This document shows, piece by piece, positions 51,192-61,977 of a stretch of 64,000 nucleotides of DNA. How positions within the stretch are numbered: position 1 is the stretch's first letter; each line of letters begins with the position of its first letter. The DNA comes from Roseovarius sp. ZX-A-9. GTDB lineage: Bacteria > Pseudomonadota > Alphaproteobacteria > Rhodobacterales > Rhodobacteraceae. The notes beneath the pieces were generated by a model. It made no database searches and was not told the origin of the DNA. It saw only the letters and a list, made by a program, of their open reading frames with translations. The translations under genes were made by a program, and so were the position numbers. The stretch lies in assembly GCF_028369135.1 (NCBI RefSeq), contig NZ_JAPWHW010000002.1:186001-250000 (forward strand), given 5' to 3'.

Positions 51192-51659
51192 TCAAAGGCT
51201 CGACGTGAACATCTCGACCGCGTCGCCGTCTTCTGCGCTCACATCGCTGCTCGGGCTCAGCGAAGAGGTGAATGCGCCAACCGCTTCACCACTTGCCGTT
51301 GCCAGCGAAGAGGTGAACAGGCTGACCGCGTCGCCGGTTGCCACATTGCTTTCGGCGCGAGGTGCCAGCGAAGAGGTGAACATTTCCACGGCATCGCCGG
51401 CCTGGCTTTCGGTTGTGGCCGAAGGGCTGAGCGAGGATGTGAACATCTCGGTTGCGTCCCCTGTACCGGCATAGGCGTGCGCCGCAGGTGCCAGCGAAGA
51501 CGTGAACATTTCAATCGCATCACCAAGCCCGGCATCGGCGCCCATCACGGGTCCCAGCGAAGAGGTGAATGCCTCGACAGCCGAGCCATCATGCAGGCTG
51601 GCAGTTTGTTCCAGGTTCGTCAGTTCAGCGTTAAATACTTCTTTAAGTTGTGCAGTCAT
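51192..51659 (-). CDS. FTSSL tandem-repeat protein, 155 aa
   Basis: A leader of about 26 residues (MTAQLKEVFNAELTNLEQTA) is followed by seven repeats. FTSSL starts at residues 31, 52, 73, 94, 115, 130 and 151, so spacing is 21 except one 15. The unit reads roughly G-D-A-x-E-M-F-T-S-S-L-x-P then a variable 8-9 residue spacer. The last copy ends exactly at the stop codon. There is no cysteine, signal peptide or membrane helix. The ATG at 51659 follows GGGGAG; a TTG two codons upstream is less likely. It heads an operon with an unknown helical protein and an exporter. A multi-core peptide precursor or a repetitive structural/adhesive protein are both possible. Confidence 0.78.
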   Translation of the reverse strand: MTAQLKEVFNAELTNLEQTASLHDGSAVEAFTSSLGPVMGADAGLGDAIEMFTSSLAPAAHAYAGTGDATEMFTSSLSPSATTESQAGDAVEMFTSSLAPRAESNVATGDAVSLFTSSLATASGEAVGAFTSSLSPSSDVSAEDGDAVEMFTSSL

Positions 51660-52068
51660 TTTCAATCTCCCCAGATTGTAGTTGCAGACAGCGAGACGAT
51701 TACACGTTTAAATTGCATTGCCAAGAGCAATTTGAGGCCCTCACCTGGAGGGAATCGAAACATCCCGTCACCAAATACCGTTACAAATATGTTTTTATTG
51801 TGTTTTTTGAATTTCAATCACTGAGCGAGATCCGGCCAGATACATCCTGAGCGATCTCTAAAAGTCGAAAAATTGGCACCATTTACTACTATTGGTTGCG
51901 CGCCACACAGCCCCATCGGGCGGAATTGCCGCGCAGAATGCTCGAATCGATCTTCGCCGTGGCCGACTCACCGCCGCCACAGACGCGATTCACATCGCCC
52001 ATCCTCCGCACAGCTTGCCCTTGCCCGGCCCATGCGCGATAGAGAAAGGGCTGCAGAGAGGGGCCCCC
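51660..52068. other. divergent control region of the repeat-protein operon and xth
   Basis: About 409 nt that are clearly AT-richer than the surroundings (for example TTTTTATTGTGTTTTTTGAA near 51792). It presumably holds the promoter of the repeat-protein operon. On the minus strand TTGGCA near 51720 could be a -35 element. No other gene is supported. Confidence 0.45.
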
Positions 52069-52851
52069 ATGAAAATCGCGAGCTTCAACATCAACGGTAT
52101 CAAGGCCCGCATTCAGGCCCTGCCCGACTGGCTCGATGAGGCCGACGCCGATGTGGTCGTCCTGCAAGAGATCAAATCGGTCGACGAGGCGTTCCCGCGC
52201 GATATCTTCGAGGATCGCGGCTATTCCGTCGAAACCCACGGCCAGAAAGGCTTTAACGGGGTCGCCATCCTGTCCAGACTGCCTTTGGAAGACATCACGC
52301 GCGGCCTGCCCGGTGACGACAGCGATGAACAGGCCCGCTGGATCGAGGCGACGGTGATGGGCGACAAAAGCCCGGTCCGAGTCTGCGGTCTGTACCTGCC
52401 CAACGGCAATCCCGCACCGGGACCGAAATACGATTACAAACTGGCCTGGATGGAGCGCCTGCACGCCCGCGCGCAGCATCTACTCACGCTCGAAGAGCCA
52501 TTCCTGATGGCCGGAGACTACAATGTAATCCCACAAGACGAAGATGCCAAACGCCCCGAAGCCTGGAGCAAGGACGCGCTTGCCCTGCCACAAAGCCGCG
52601 CCGCGTTCCGTCGGATCGTCAACCTTGGGTTTACCGATGCTTTCCGCGCCCGCACCCAAGGCCCCGGCCATTACACGTTCTGGGACTACCAGGCCGGCGC
52701 GTGGAACCGCGATGATGGCATTCGCATCGACCATTTCCTGCTCAGTCCGCAATGTGCGGACCTGCTGACCGACTGCCAGATAGACAAGGAAATCCGCGCC
52801 CGCGAAAAGCCATCGGATCACGTGCCGATCTGGGTCACACTGGACGCCTGA
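52069..52851 (+). CDS. xth: exodeoxyribonuclease III
   Basis: A 260-residue AP endonuclease/3'-5' exonuclease of DNA repair. MKIASFNINGIKAR, VVLQEIKSVDEAFP, GDYNVIPQDEDAK, RIDHFLLSPQ and the final SDHVPIWV carry the metal and catalytic residues (E in LQEIK, D and N in GDYN, D and H in SDHVP). The ATG at 52069 is the family start; the longer frame upstream is not conserved. Confidence 0.95.
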   Translation: MKIASFNINGIKARIQALPDWLDEADADVVVLQEIKSVDEAFPRDIFEDRGYSVETHGQKGFNGVAILSRLPLEDITRGLPGDDSDEQARWIEATVMGDKSPVRVCGLYLPNGNPAPGPKYDYKLAWMERLHARAQHLLTLEEPFLMAGDYNVIPQDEDAKRPEAWSKDALALPQSRAAFRRIVNLGFTDAFRARTQGPGHYTFWDYQAGAWNRDDGIRIDHFLLSPQCADLLTDCQIDKEIRAREKPSDHVPIWVTLDA

Positions 52852-52872
52852 CACCCCTGAAAGGGCAATCCC

Positions 52873-53769
52873 ATGGATAACCTGCGCGGCAGTGCATTGA
52901 TGGTTCTGGCAATGGCCGGGTTCGCGCTGGAAGACTACTTTGTCAAACAGCTCTCGCTCGTCCTGCCTGTCGGCCAGATTCTGATGATGCTCGGCACGTC
53001 AGGCTGCCTTGTCTTCGCCGTGTTGACCAAAATGCAGCGCGGCCGGTTGTTCAGCGGAGTCCTGCTGACGCGCGCCGTGATGCTGCGCAACGCGGGCGAG
53101 ATCATCGCCGCCATCAGCTACGTGACCGCACTGGCGCTGGCGGATCTGTCGACGGTGTCGGCGATCCTTCAGGCGACGCCGCTGGCGGTCACCGTGGGGG
53201 CCGCGCTCTTCATGGGGGCGCAAGTGGGCTGGCGGCGCTGGTCAGCCATTCTGGTCGGCATGCTGGGCGTAATGATGATCGTGCGCCCCGGCATGGATGC
53301 ATTCGAGGCGTCGTCGATCTTTGCCATCGTGTCGGTCGTCGGTCTCGCCATTCGCGACCTTGCAACGCGCGCCATTCCCTCCAGCGTGTCTTCGATGCAG
53401 TTGTCCTGCTACGCTTTCGGCACCATGGTTCCGACCGGCGCGATACTGCTGATGTTTCAGGGCGACGTGTCGCCGCTGGAACCGGTCAGCTGGGCTTACC
53501 TCTTTGGCGCGATGGTGTTCGGCGTCATAGGCTATTACTTCATCGTCGGGGCCATGCGCGTCGGAGAAGTCGCCGCCGTAACCCCATTTCGGTATACGCG
53601 CCTGATCTTTGCGCTGATTCTCGGCATGACATTGCTGGGCGAGCGCCCCGATCTCTGGACGCTGATCGGCGCGGCGGTCATCATCGCTTCGGGGCTTTAC
53701 ACACTGGTGCGCGAACAAAGGCTGGCAAGCCGCGCCTACCGGCAAGCCAAGCCCAAGGGGCCACTGTAA
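52873..53769 (+). CDS. EamA/DMT-family transporter
   Basis: A 298-residue membrane protein with about ten helices in two EamA repeats. RWSAILVGMLGVMMIVRPGMD ends the first repeat and LWTLIGAAVIIASGLYTLVREQ the second. It begins 21 nt after xth. The substrate is unknown; relatives export amino acids, nucleosides or drugs. It shares only family-level similarity with the DMT gene at 49127. Confidence 0.85.
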   Translation: MDNLRGSALMVLAMAGFALEDYFVKQLSLVLPVGQILMMLGTSGCLVFAVLTKMQRGRLFSGVLLTRAVMLRNAGEIIAAISYVTALALADLSTVSAILQATPLAVTVGAALFMGAQVGWRRWSAILVGMLGVMMIVRPGMDAFEASSIFAIVSVVGLAIRDLATRAIPSSVSSMQLSCYAFGTMVPTGAILLMFQGDVSPLEPVSWAYLFGAMVFGVIGYYFIVGAMRVGEVAAVTPFRYTRLIFALILGMTLLGERPDLWTLIGAAVIIASGLYTLVREQRLASRAYRQAKPKGPL

Positions 53770-55119
<1,350 letters not shown>

Positions 55120-55171
55120 CGACCGGCCCGCACGCTACCGCGTTCCTCCTCGGACAGACGCGAAACGGAAA

Positions 55172-55205
55172 CAGGCGCGACCCTATGGGTCGCGCCTGAA
55201 TTGTT
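55172..55205 (+). terminator. strong intrinsic terminator after eno
   Basis: CAGGCGCGACCC-tat-GGGTCGCGCCTG is a perfect 12-bp stem with a 3-nt loop, followed by AATTGTTTCTTC. It probably works for the convergent lipoprotein transcript as well. Confidence 0.85.
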
Positions 55206-55235
55206 TCTTCTCTACTCGCTGATTGCGGGCAAAGC

Positions 55236-55511
55236 TTACGGGCAAGGTGCCTCGTAATAGGTGCCGTCGCCACGGGCGTAGGCACAGACCTTGGCCTGCT
55301 GGTTTTGCGCGACGACAGTACCTGCGGCGGCCCCGGCGAGCGCCGAAATCACGCGCCAGTTACTGTTGGCGCCCAGCGCCTCGGCTGTGATCAGCCCGGC
55401 AGCAGCGCCGCCCGCCACACCGGCGACAGTACGTTGTTCGGAAGTCATCGTATCGCAGGCCGAAAGGCCCAGCATGGCGACGGCGGCGGCTGCATATGTC
55501 CAATATTTCAT
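55236..55511 (-). CDS. glycine-zipper lipoprotein, 91 aa
   Basis: A small outer-membrane-type lipoprotein. The signal helix ends in the lipobox LSAC (Cys19), then comes a glycine-zipper segment TVAGVAGGAAAGLITAEALGANSN and ALAGAAAGTVVAQNQQ that can insert in membranes. The tail has two cysteines in VCAYA and the final APCP. It resembles the 17-kDa-antigen/YMGG-like class. It converges on eno and is monocistronic. Confidence 0.78.
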   Translation of the reverse strand: MKYWTYAAAAVAMLGLSACDTMTSEQRTVAGVAGGAAAGLITAEALGANSNWRVISALAGAAAGTVVAQNQQAKVCAYARGDGTYYEAPCP

Positions 55512-55717
55512 CTATTGATCCCTTTTCCTTAGGATGCGTTGATCGGCGGTCCGGGAAGCCCGTCCGCGTCACTTGCTATATATGTGCTCTACGCCTCGGA
55601 CCGCGCTCCGGTTCCGAAAAATGTTTGCGTCGGGCACCCCATCGGCACGTTTCCGCGCAATCCTCGCCTGCGCGGTGAAGGGGCGGCGCGATTGCTCCGG
55701 GTTCTGAGAGCAGGCCG

Positions 55718-57319
55718 CTATGTATTGGATTGCACGAATTTCACCAGTTGCCGGGTCGATCCGTCCTTGTCCTTATCCCCGGCCTGTCCTTCGAGAACGG
55801 GCTGCAAGGCCTTGGCCAGTTCCTTGCCCAACTCGACACCCCATTGATCAAAAGAGTTGATCCCAAGAATGACGCCCTCGACGAACACGCGGTGCTCGTA
55901 GAGCGCGATGATCTGCCCCAGTCGCCGCGGGCTGAGCCGGTCATAGATCAGCGTGGTGGATGGCCGGTTCCCCACAAAGACACGGTGCCGCGCCTGCCTC
56001 TCCAACTCGTCCCCATCAAACCCTGCCGCCTGCATCAGCGCGCGCGCGGCCTCCAGGTTGCGGCCACGCATCAACGCCTCGGACTGTGCCAGACAGTTGG
56101 CCACCAACAGCGTATGTTGATGCGCCAGATCCGGTTCATGCCCGGTTGCGGCGACGATGAATTCGCATGGCACGACTTGCGTGCCCTGATGGATCAGCTG
56201 ATAGAATGCGTGCTGCCCGTTGGTGCCGGGCTCGCCCCAGACCACCGGCCCGCTGGGATAAAATAGCGCGGTGCCATCCATCGCCACGCTCTTGCCGTTC
56301 GATTCCATCTCCAACTGTTGCAGATAGGCGGGCAGCCGCGCCAACCGTTGATCATAGGGCAGCACCGCGCGCGTCGGATACCCGCAGATCTGATGATGCC
56401 AGAGACCCACCAGCGCCAGTTGAACCGGCATGTTCTGCGCCAGTGGCGCGCTTTGGAAATGACGGTCCATCTCCTCGGCCCCGCGTAGGAGCGCCTCGAA
56501 ATTCTCCGGCCCGATGGCCAGCATCAGCGACAGGCCAATCGGCCCCCAGACCGAGTATCGCCCGCCAACCCAATCCTCGAAGCCAAAGACCCGTTCGGGC
56601 GGAATACCGAATTCGGCGGTCTTGTCCTGTGCCGACGACAGCGCGACGAACTGCGCTGCGGGTGCGGCCACGCCACCCGCCATCCAGTCAAAGGCCGTGC
56701 GGGCGTTTGTCATCGTCTCGATAGTGGTAAAAGTCTTGGAGGCAATGATCACCAGCGTGCGCCCCGGATCGAGCCCCGCCAGCGCATCCGCGATGTCGGC
56801 GCCATCCACGTTCGCCACAAAATGGCAGCGCGGCCCATCATGATATGGCCCCAGCGCCAGCGTGGCCATTTCGGGGCCCAGATGCGACCCACCGATGCCG
56901 ATATTGACGACATCGGTGATCGTCCCGCCTGCCCCTCTGAACGTCCCGTCGCGCAGATCTGCCGCAAAGCGCTGCATGCGCGCCAGCGTCTCGCGCACGC
57001 ACGGCATCACATCGGCGCCGTCCACATTGACCGGGCCGCCCGAAAGGTTACGCAATGCAGTGTGCAGCACCGGGCGCCCCTCGGTCTCGTTGATCGCGGC
57101 ACCGTCAAACATCGCGTCCCGCCGGGCCACCACACCGCGCGCCTCGGCCAAGGCGATCAGGGCCGCCTGCACCTCGGCATCAATCTGCGTCTTGGAATAA
57201 TCGAAGAGCAGCCCATCGGCGTCGATCGAATATTCGCCCGCGCGCTTGTCATCCTCGAAAAGGTCGATGATTTTTCGCGAGATACGCGCATTGTACAGCG
57301 CCTTTAGTCTAGTCCACAT
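55718..57319 (-). CDS. pgi: glucose-6-phosphate isomerase
   Basis: A 533-residue isomerase. [60 protein letters not shown], and [23 protein letters not shown] carry the active-site residues. [14 protein letters not shown] is the conserved end. Its start overlaps the pgl stop by 11 nt. It is the last gene of zwf-pgl-pgi, feeding fructose 6-phosphate back to glucose 6-phosphate for the Entner-Doudoroff route. Confidence 0.97.
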   Translation of the reverse strand: MWTRLKALYNARISRKIIDLFEDDKRAGEYSIDADGLLFDYSKTQIDAEVQAALIALAEARGVVARRDAMFDGAAINETEGRPVLHTALRNLSGGPVNVDGADVMPCVRETLARMQRFAADLRDGTFRGAGGTITDVVNIGIGGSHLGPEMATLALGPYHDGPRCHFVANVDGADIADALAGLDPGRTLVIIASKTFTTIETMTNARTAFDWMAGGVAAPAAQFVALSSAQDKTAEFGIPPERVFGFEDWVGGRYSVWGPIGLSLMLAIGPENFEALLRGAEEMDRHFQSAPLAQNMPVQLALVGLWHHQICGYPTRAVLPYDQRLARLPAYLQQLEMESNGKSVAMDGTALFYPSGPVVWGEPGTNGQHAFYQLIHQGTQVVPCEFIVAATGHEPDLAHQHTLLVANCLAQSEALMRGRNLEAARALMQAAGFDGDELERQARHRVFVGNRPSTTLIYDRLSPRRLGQIIALYEHRVFVEGVILGINSFDQWGVELGKELAKALQPVLEGQAGDKDKDGSTRQLVKFVQSNT

Positions 57320-58004
57320 GCGCTTCCTCCGCGAGTGGCGCCCAATGCACGAGTAAATCGTCCATCACCGCCGCCACGGGCGCCACCTCGGGCGATTGCC
57401 CGCGCGCCCGTTCCAGCGCTGCCTTCTTGGCCTCGCCCGTAATCACCAGATGCTTGGCCATGGCATCGTTCAGCACTCGCGCCGACAAGGTGATACGCGG
57501 CTCCGGCTCGCCTTTCACATGCATCGGCACCAGCGTCGGCGCGTTCGGCCCCAGCGCAAGCGACAGGTTGTCGGCGCGCGGAAACAGCGAGGCGGTATGC
57601 ATGTCGGCCCCCATCCCCAGAAGCAGCACGGATATCGGCAGGCCGGGCGTGATCGCCTCAGTCAGTTCGGCGGCCGCCTCTTCGGGCGTCCGGTCGCGGG
57701 CGTACATCGGCAGCAGCCGCGCCGCCGCGGCCTCGTCCACCAGCAGCCGTTCGCGGATCAGTCGCGCGTTTGAACGGATATGCGCCTCTGGCCGCCAACG
57801 TTCGTCGCTCGGCAGCACATCTACCCTCTCCCATTCCAGCCGCGCGCCACACAGATCGTCAAAGATCGGCCCCGGCGTCCCGCCTCCAGGCACGACCAGC
57901 AGCACGCGGTCGCGCTGTCGCAGTGCCGCGCGCAACTCGCTCGCCATCATGTCGGCGAGCGCCATCGCCATCATTTCGCTATCTGCATACTCTATGAGTT
58001 TCAT
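57309..58004 (-). CDS. pgl: 6-phosphogluconolactonase
   Basis: A 231-residue hydrolase of the SolDevB type. [40 protein letters not shown] and [19 protein letters not shown] are characteristic. It opens the lactone formed by Zwf. The ATG at 58004 overlaps the zwf stop (ATGA), and the gene overlaps pgi, so all three are translationally linked. Confidence 0.95.
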   Translation of the reverse strand: MKLIEYADSEMMAMALADMMASELRAALRQRDRVLLVVPGGGTPGPIFDDLCGARLEWERVDVLPSDERWRPEAHIRSNARLIRERLLVDEAAAARLLPMYARDRTPEEAAAELTEAITPGLPISVLLLGMGADMHTASLFPRADNLSLALGPNAPTLVPMHVKGEPEPRITLSARVLNDAMAKHLVITGEAKKAALERARGQSPEVAPVAAVMDDLLVHWAPLAEEAHVD

Positions 58005-59455
58005 GCCTTGATCTCCCGCCAACGCCGTCCATCCTTGTGCATCAGCCGCAGCGCGTCATCCGGCCCCGAACTGCCCGACGCATATGGGATCAGCGCGCTG
58101 TCCGGATCCTGCCAGGACGCGATGATCGGGTCGACCCAGGCCCAGGCCGCCTCGACCTCGTCACCGCGCATGAACAGGGTCTGATCGCCACGCACCACAT
58201 CCATGATCAGCCGCTCGTATGCATCCGGAAAATCGCTGCTTTCCGGCCCCAGCGCCTCGGCAAAGCTCATGTCGAGCGGCACATCGACCAGACGCATCCC
58301 GCCCGGCCCCGGTTCCTTGATCGTCACGCCCAGCTCGATCCCCTCGTTGGGTTGCAGCCGGATCGTCAGGATATTGCGATGCCGCCCGGCAGCCGCGCCG
58401 AAAATCGAATGCGGCGCATCCTTGAAGACGACCGCGATCTCGCTCGCTCGCGCTTTCAGACGCTTGCCGGTGCGCATGTAGAATGGCGTACCGGCCCAGC
58501 GCCAGTTGCTGATGCGGGCCTTGATCGCGACAAAGCTTTCGGTGCGGCTTTCACGATCCTCGACCTGATCGCGGTAGCCGGGCAGCTCTCCATTGCCCTC
58601 ATACTGGCCGCGCACCACGTCCTCTGCCCCCACAGGGTCCAGTGCACGGATGACCTTAAGCTTCTCGTCGCGCACCGCGGCAGGATCGAATTTTGCCGGC
58701 GGTTCCATCGCGATGAGGCACAACAGTTGCATCAGGTGGTTCTGCATCATGTCCCGCATCGCGCCGGATTTGTCGTAATAGCCGCCGCGCGTGCCGACCC
58801 CCACCGATTCGGCCACGGTGATCTGGATATGATCGACATACTGCGCATTCCACAGCGGCTCGAACAGGGTGTTGCCGAACCGGATCGCCATCAGGTTCTG
58901 CACGGTCTCCTTTCCCAGGTAATGATCGATCCGATATATCTGACTTTCATCGAAATGCTGCGCCAGCCCCTTGTTCAGGGTTTGCGCCGATGTCAGATCG
59001 CGACCAAAGGGTTTTTCCACCACGATCCGGCTCTCGGGGCCGGCGATACCGTGACGGTGGAGCCGTTCTGCCAGATCGCCAAACAATCCCGGCCCGACGG
59101 AGAAATAGAACGCCTGCACCATCCCTGCGCGCATCGTGCCTTTCAGCGCCTGCCAACCGGTGTCACCGCGGGCATCCAGCGTAATATAGCTCAATTGCTT
59201 GAGAAACCCGTCCAGATGATCTGCCGCGCATGCCTCGTTATCGTCGAATTCAACGATCGCCTCGCGGGCAAAGGCGCGGTAGGCATCACTGTCCATCTCG
59301 GCGCGCGCCGCGCCCACGATGCGCGCATCAGTGCCCATCTGCCCGGCGCAGAAGCGCCGAAACAGCGCGGGCAAAATCTTGCGCCGGGCCAGATCGCCGG
59401 TGCCACCGAAGATCACCAGATCGAATGGTTCCACAGGTATGACGCGCGACGCCAT
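58001..59455 (-). CDS. zwf: glucose-6-phosphate 1-dehydrogenase
   Basis: A 484-residue dehydrogenase. VIFGGTGDLARRKILPAL binds NADP, VVEKPFGRDLTSA is the coenzyme-domain lysine region, RIDHYLGKETVQNLMAIRFGN contains the catalytic His, and YMRTGKRLKARASEIAVVFK is near the C-terminus. It is the first gene of zwf-pgl-pgi. The 137-nt gap upstream, shared with the divergent radical SAM gene, should hold the promoter. Confidence 0.97.
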   Translation of the reverse strand: MASRVIPVEPFDLVIFGGTGDLARRKILPALFRRFCAGQMGTDARIVGAARAEMDSDAYRAFAREAIVEFDDNEACAADHLDGFLKQLSYITLDARGDTGWQALKGTMRAGMVQAFYFSVGPGLFGDLAERLHRHGIAGPESRIVVEKPFGRDLTSAQTLNKGLAQHFDESQIYRIDHYLGKETVQNLMAIRFGNTLFEPLWNAQYVDHIQITVAESVGVGTRGGYYDKSGAMRDMMQNHLMQLLCLIAMEPPAKFDPAAVRDEKLKVIRALDPVGAEDVVRGQYEGNGELPGYRDQVEDRESRTESFVAIKARISNWRWAGTPFYMRTGKRLKARASEIAVVFKDAPHSIFGAAAGRHRNILTIRLQPNEGIELGVTIKEPGPGGMRLVDVPLDMSFAEALGPESSDFPDAYERLIMDVVRGDQTLFMRGDEVEAAWAWVDPIIASWQDPDSALIPYASGSSGPDDALRLMHKDGRRWREIKA

Positions 59456-59592
59456 GGCAAGACCTCCCTTTGCAATTCTGCAAGAGTAACAGCCACCACA
59501 GCGTTCACAACTCTGTCAAATCCCGATCGGCGGCTTTTCTTGCAACAAAGGACCGGGTAGGCGGGAAAGGCAACGAATAATCGGATGGTACC

Positions 59593-60546
59593 ATGAAAGA
59601 CGTCGCAACAGGCTTAGTCAATGCAGACAAGTTTCAGGACCCGGAGCGCACCGCCAACGGCGAGGCGCGGGCGCATGTCGCGTTGAGCCATCCCGAAACG
59701 CTTTGGTTCAATACGGGCACGCTGTGCAACATCACCTGCGCCAATTGCTATATCGAAAGCTCGCCCAGCAATGACCGTCTGGTGTATATCACCTGTGCCG
59801 AAGTGATCGACTACCTCGACCAGATAGAGGCGCGTGCATGGCCCGTGCGCGAGATCGCCTTTACCGGCGGTGAACCGTTCATGAACCCTGAAATGATCGC
59901 CATGAGCCGCGCCGCGCTGGAGCGTGGCTATCATGTGCTGATTCTGACCAACGCCATGCGCCCGATGATGCGCAAATCCGTAAGGTCCGACCTTGAGGCG
60001 CTCGTCGCGGAGTACGGCGATCGGCTGACTTTGCGCATTTCCGTCGACCACTGGTCCGAGGAACTGCACGACAAGGAGCGCGGCAAGGGCGCCTTCGCCC
60101 GCACGCTCGAAGGCATGGCCTGGCTGAAACAGATCGGCGCCCGCATGGCCGTCGCCGGGCGCACCGTATGGCACGAGAGCGAGAGCGCATCGCGCGCAGG
60201 CTATGCGGCGCTTTATGCGCAGCACGGCTTTGATATCGACGCGAACGACCCCGCTGTGACCGTACTCTTTCCTGAAATGGACGAAAGCGTCGAGGTGCCC
60301 GAGATCACCACCGCGTGCTGGGACAAACTGGGCAAATCACCGGATAGCGTGATGTGTGCGTCCTCGCGCATGGTGGTCAAGCGGCGCGGCGCCGAGCACC
60401 CGGCGGTGCTTGCCTGCACGCTCTTGCCCTACGATCCCGAGTTCGAATTGGGCAGAACGCTGGCCGAGGCCGAGCGCGACGTGTCACTCAACCACCCCCA
60501 CTGCGCCAAGTTCTGCGTTCTGGGCGGAGCCAGTTGCTCGGCCTGA
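59593..60546 (+). CDS. orphan radical SAM protein with C-terminal cysteine cluster
   Basis: A 317-residue radical SAM enzyme. The 4Fe-4S site is CNITCANC (C45, C49, C52), and FTGGEPFMNPE with LTNAMRPM is the SAM-binding face. Six more cysteines lie in the last 80 residues (TTACW, VMCAS, LACTL, HCAKFC, GASC), consistent with an auxiliary SPASM- or twitch-like cluster. No precursor peptide or partner enzyme is adjacent. The divergent zwf and the downstream M48 protease give little clue. Peptide modification is possible but unproven. Confidence 0.82.
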   Translation: MKDVATGLVNADKFQDPERTANGEARAHVALSHPETLWFNTGTLCNITCANCYIESSPSNDRLVYITCAEVIDYLDQIEARAWPVREIAFTGGEPFMNPEMIAMSRAALERGYHVLILTNAMRPMMRKSVRSDLEALVAEYGDRLTLRISVDHWSEELHDKERGKGAFARTLEGMAWLKQIGARMAVAGRTVWHESESASRAGYAALYAQHGFDIDANDPAVTVLFPEMDESVEVPEITTACWDKLGKSPDSVMCASSRMVVKRRGAEHPAVLACTLLPYDPEFELGRTLAEAERDVSLNHPHCAKFCVLGGASCSA

Positions 60547-60683
60547 GGACCGGAAACCCTGCAAAAAGGATGTGAGCGAAACCGCCAACAGCGCGTTCTG
60601 ATACCGGGGGGCGCAACTGTGCCCACCCCGAAGACATTTCGCGAGGGCTGGATGAGGTTGCGCCGCGTCCCTATATACCCTTC

Positions 60684-61364
60684 ATGCTGAAGTTCACGCC
60701 CATCCTGCTCGCACTGGCCTATGCGGTCGTCATGTACCGGTTTTCGGTCTGGCGCACGACACAGGAACTCAACCGCCGGTCGTCAGAGCTGGCGGACCCG
60801 ATGCTGAAACTCATGACCGACCGCTTGGCGCGCGCGCTCGATCTGCCGCGCATTCGCGTGCACATCTATGAAATTGACCCGGTCAACGGCCTCGCGGCCC
60901 CCGACGGGCGCATCTTCATCACCCGTGGATTTTACCGTAAATTCCAGTCGGGCGAAGTCAACGCAGACGAGCTGGCATCGGTGATCGCGCACGAACTGGG
61001 CCATGTGGCGCTGGGGCATTCGCGCCGCCGGATGATCGACTTTTCCGGCCAGAACGCCCTGCGTACCGCGCTGGCGATGGTGCTGGGCCGGTTCATCCCA
61101 TTCATCGGACCGTGGATCGCAGGCGCGCTGACATCCATGCTCGCCGCCCGGCTGTCGCGCAAGGATGAATACGAGGCCGACGAATACGCCGCCGCGCTGC
61201 TGACCAAGGCCGGGATCGGGACCGAGCCGCAGAAATCACTCTTTCGCAAGCTTGAAAAGCTGACCCAATCCCATGCCGGGGCCGCACCTGCGTGGTTGTT
61301 GAGCCATCCCAAGACCGAGGAACGCATCGGCGCGATCGAAAAGCTGGAGGCAAAATGGGGCTGA
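60684..61364 (+). CDS. M48-family membrane-anchored metalloprotease
   Basis: A 226-residue protein. An N-terminal hydrophobic helix (FTPILLALAYAVVMYRFSVW) anchors it, and the zinc site VIAHELGHVALGHSRR (HExxH) is central, with the third ligand in KDEYEADEYAAALL. A second hydrophobic region, ALAMVLGRFIPFIGPWIAGALTSMLA, follows the site. It is shorter than HtpX (about 290). It probably cleaves misfolded membrane proteins. It starts 137 nt after the radical SAM stop. Confidence 0.88.
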   Translation: MLKFTPILLALAYAVVMYRFSVWRTTQELNRRSSELADPMLKLMTDRLARALDLPRIRVHIYEIDPVNGLAAPDGRIFITRGFYRKFQSGEVNADELASVIAHELGHVALGHSRRRMIDFSGQNALRTALAMVLGRFIPFIGPWIAGALTSMLAARLSRKDEYEADEYAAALLTKAGIGTEPQKSLFRKLEKLTQSHAGAAPAWLLSHPKTEERIGAIEKLEAKWG

Positions 61365-61425
61365 TGTGGCCTCGGTCTACATCCGCGATCCTGATAGCGA
61401 CCTGACAGGGCATCAATTCGCTACT

Positions 61426-61977
61426 TCAGCCCGGCATCCCGCCCAGCGCCTTGGCCAGCCGGGGCAGACGCGCCTTTTTCAGCAATGCGCGCATTTCCCA
61501 TTCCCGCCCGCTCAGCCTTTTCGCGTCGGCCAATACGTCCGCGGCAACACCCGCAACCATCTCTGGCTGCGCCTGCCAGATCCCGTGCAGGAACGCATCC
61601 GGGTCGCTGCGCGACAATCCTTCTTCGGCCAGCACGTTTCGCGGAAAATCCTTGGCGTTGAGGGTCACGATCACATCCGCCGAGCCTGCAATCGCGGCGG
61701 CCAGAACGTGGATATCCGCCGGATCAGGCAGCCATAGTCGCGCTTCCAGCGATGGCGGTGCAACGACCTGTGCCTCTGGCCAGGCGGCATGCAGCAGCAC
61801 TGCCTCGGTCCCCGCCTGCGCGATGCCATCTGGTCCCAGCTTGACCGCGGCACGTTGCCATTCTTCGATGATCCGTGCCGACCAAAGCGGCGTGAACGCG
61901 CCCTGCCCGGCCACGCCCAGCAGCATCTGTCGCATCACGGTTGGGTAGATCACGCAGGTGTCCAGCAGCACCTTCAT
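61426..61977 (-). CDS. PIN-domain protein without adjacent antitoxin
   Basis: A 183-residue PIN-fold protein. VLLDTCVIYPTVMRQ carries the first active-site Asp, PLWSARIIEEWQRA the Glu, and LPDPADIHVLAAAIAGSADVIVTLNAKDFP two further Asp residues, so the acidic RNase site appears intact. Its ATG overlaps the stop of the methyltransferase gene by 4 nt. No antitoxin gene is next to it, so it need not be a toxin; it may process RNA together with its coupled neighbour. Confidence 0.78.
   Translation of the reverse strand: MKVLLDTCVIYPTVMRQMLLGVAGQGAFTPLWSARIIEEWQRAAVKLGPDGIAQAGTEAVLLHAAWPEAQVVAPPSLEARLWLPDPADIHVLAAAIAGSADVIVTLNAKDFPRNVLAEEGLSRSDPDAFLHGIWQAQPEMVAGVAADVLADAKRLSGREWEMRALLKKARLPRLAKALGGMPG

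Noticed and set aside
51192..51659. Regular DNA repeats could be read as a CRISPR array
   Set aside because: The 63-bp units are one open reading frame with variable third positions and an invariant peptide core; there are no identical direct repeats with unique spacers and no cas genes.
61426..61977. PIN gene as half of a VapBC toxin-antitoxin pair
   Set aside because: No small DNA-binding antitoxin gene precedes it; the upstream overlapping gene is an rRNA methyltransferase.
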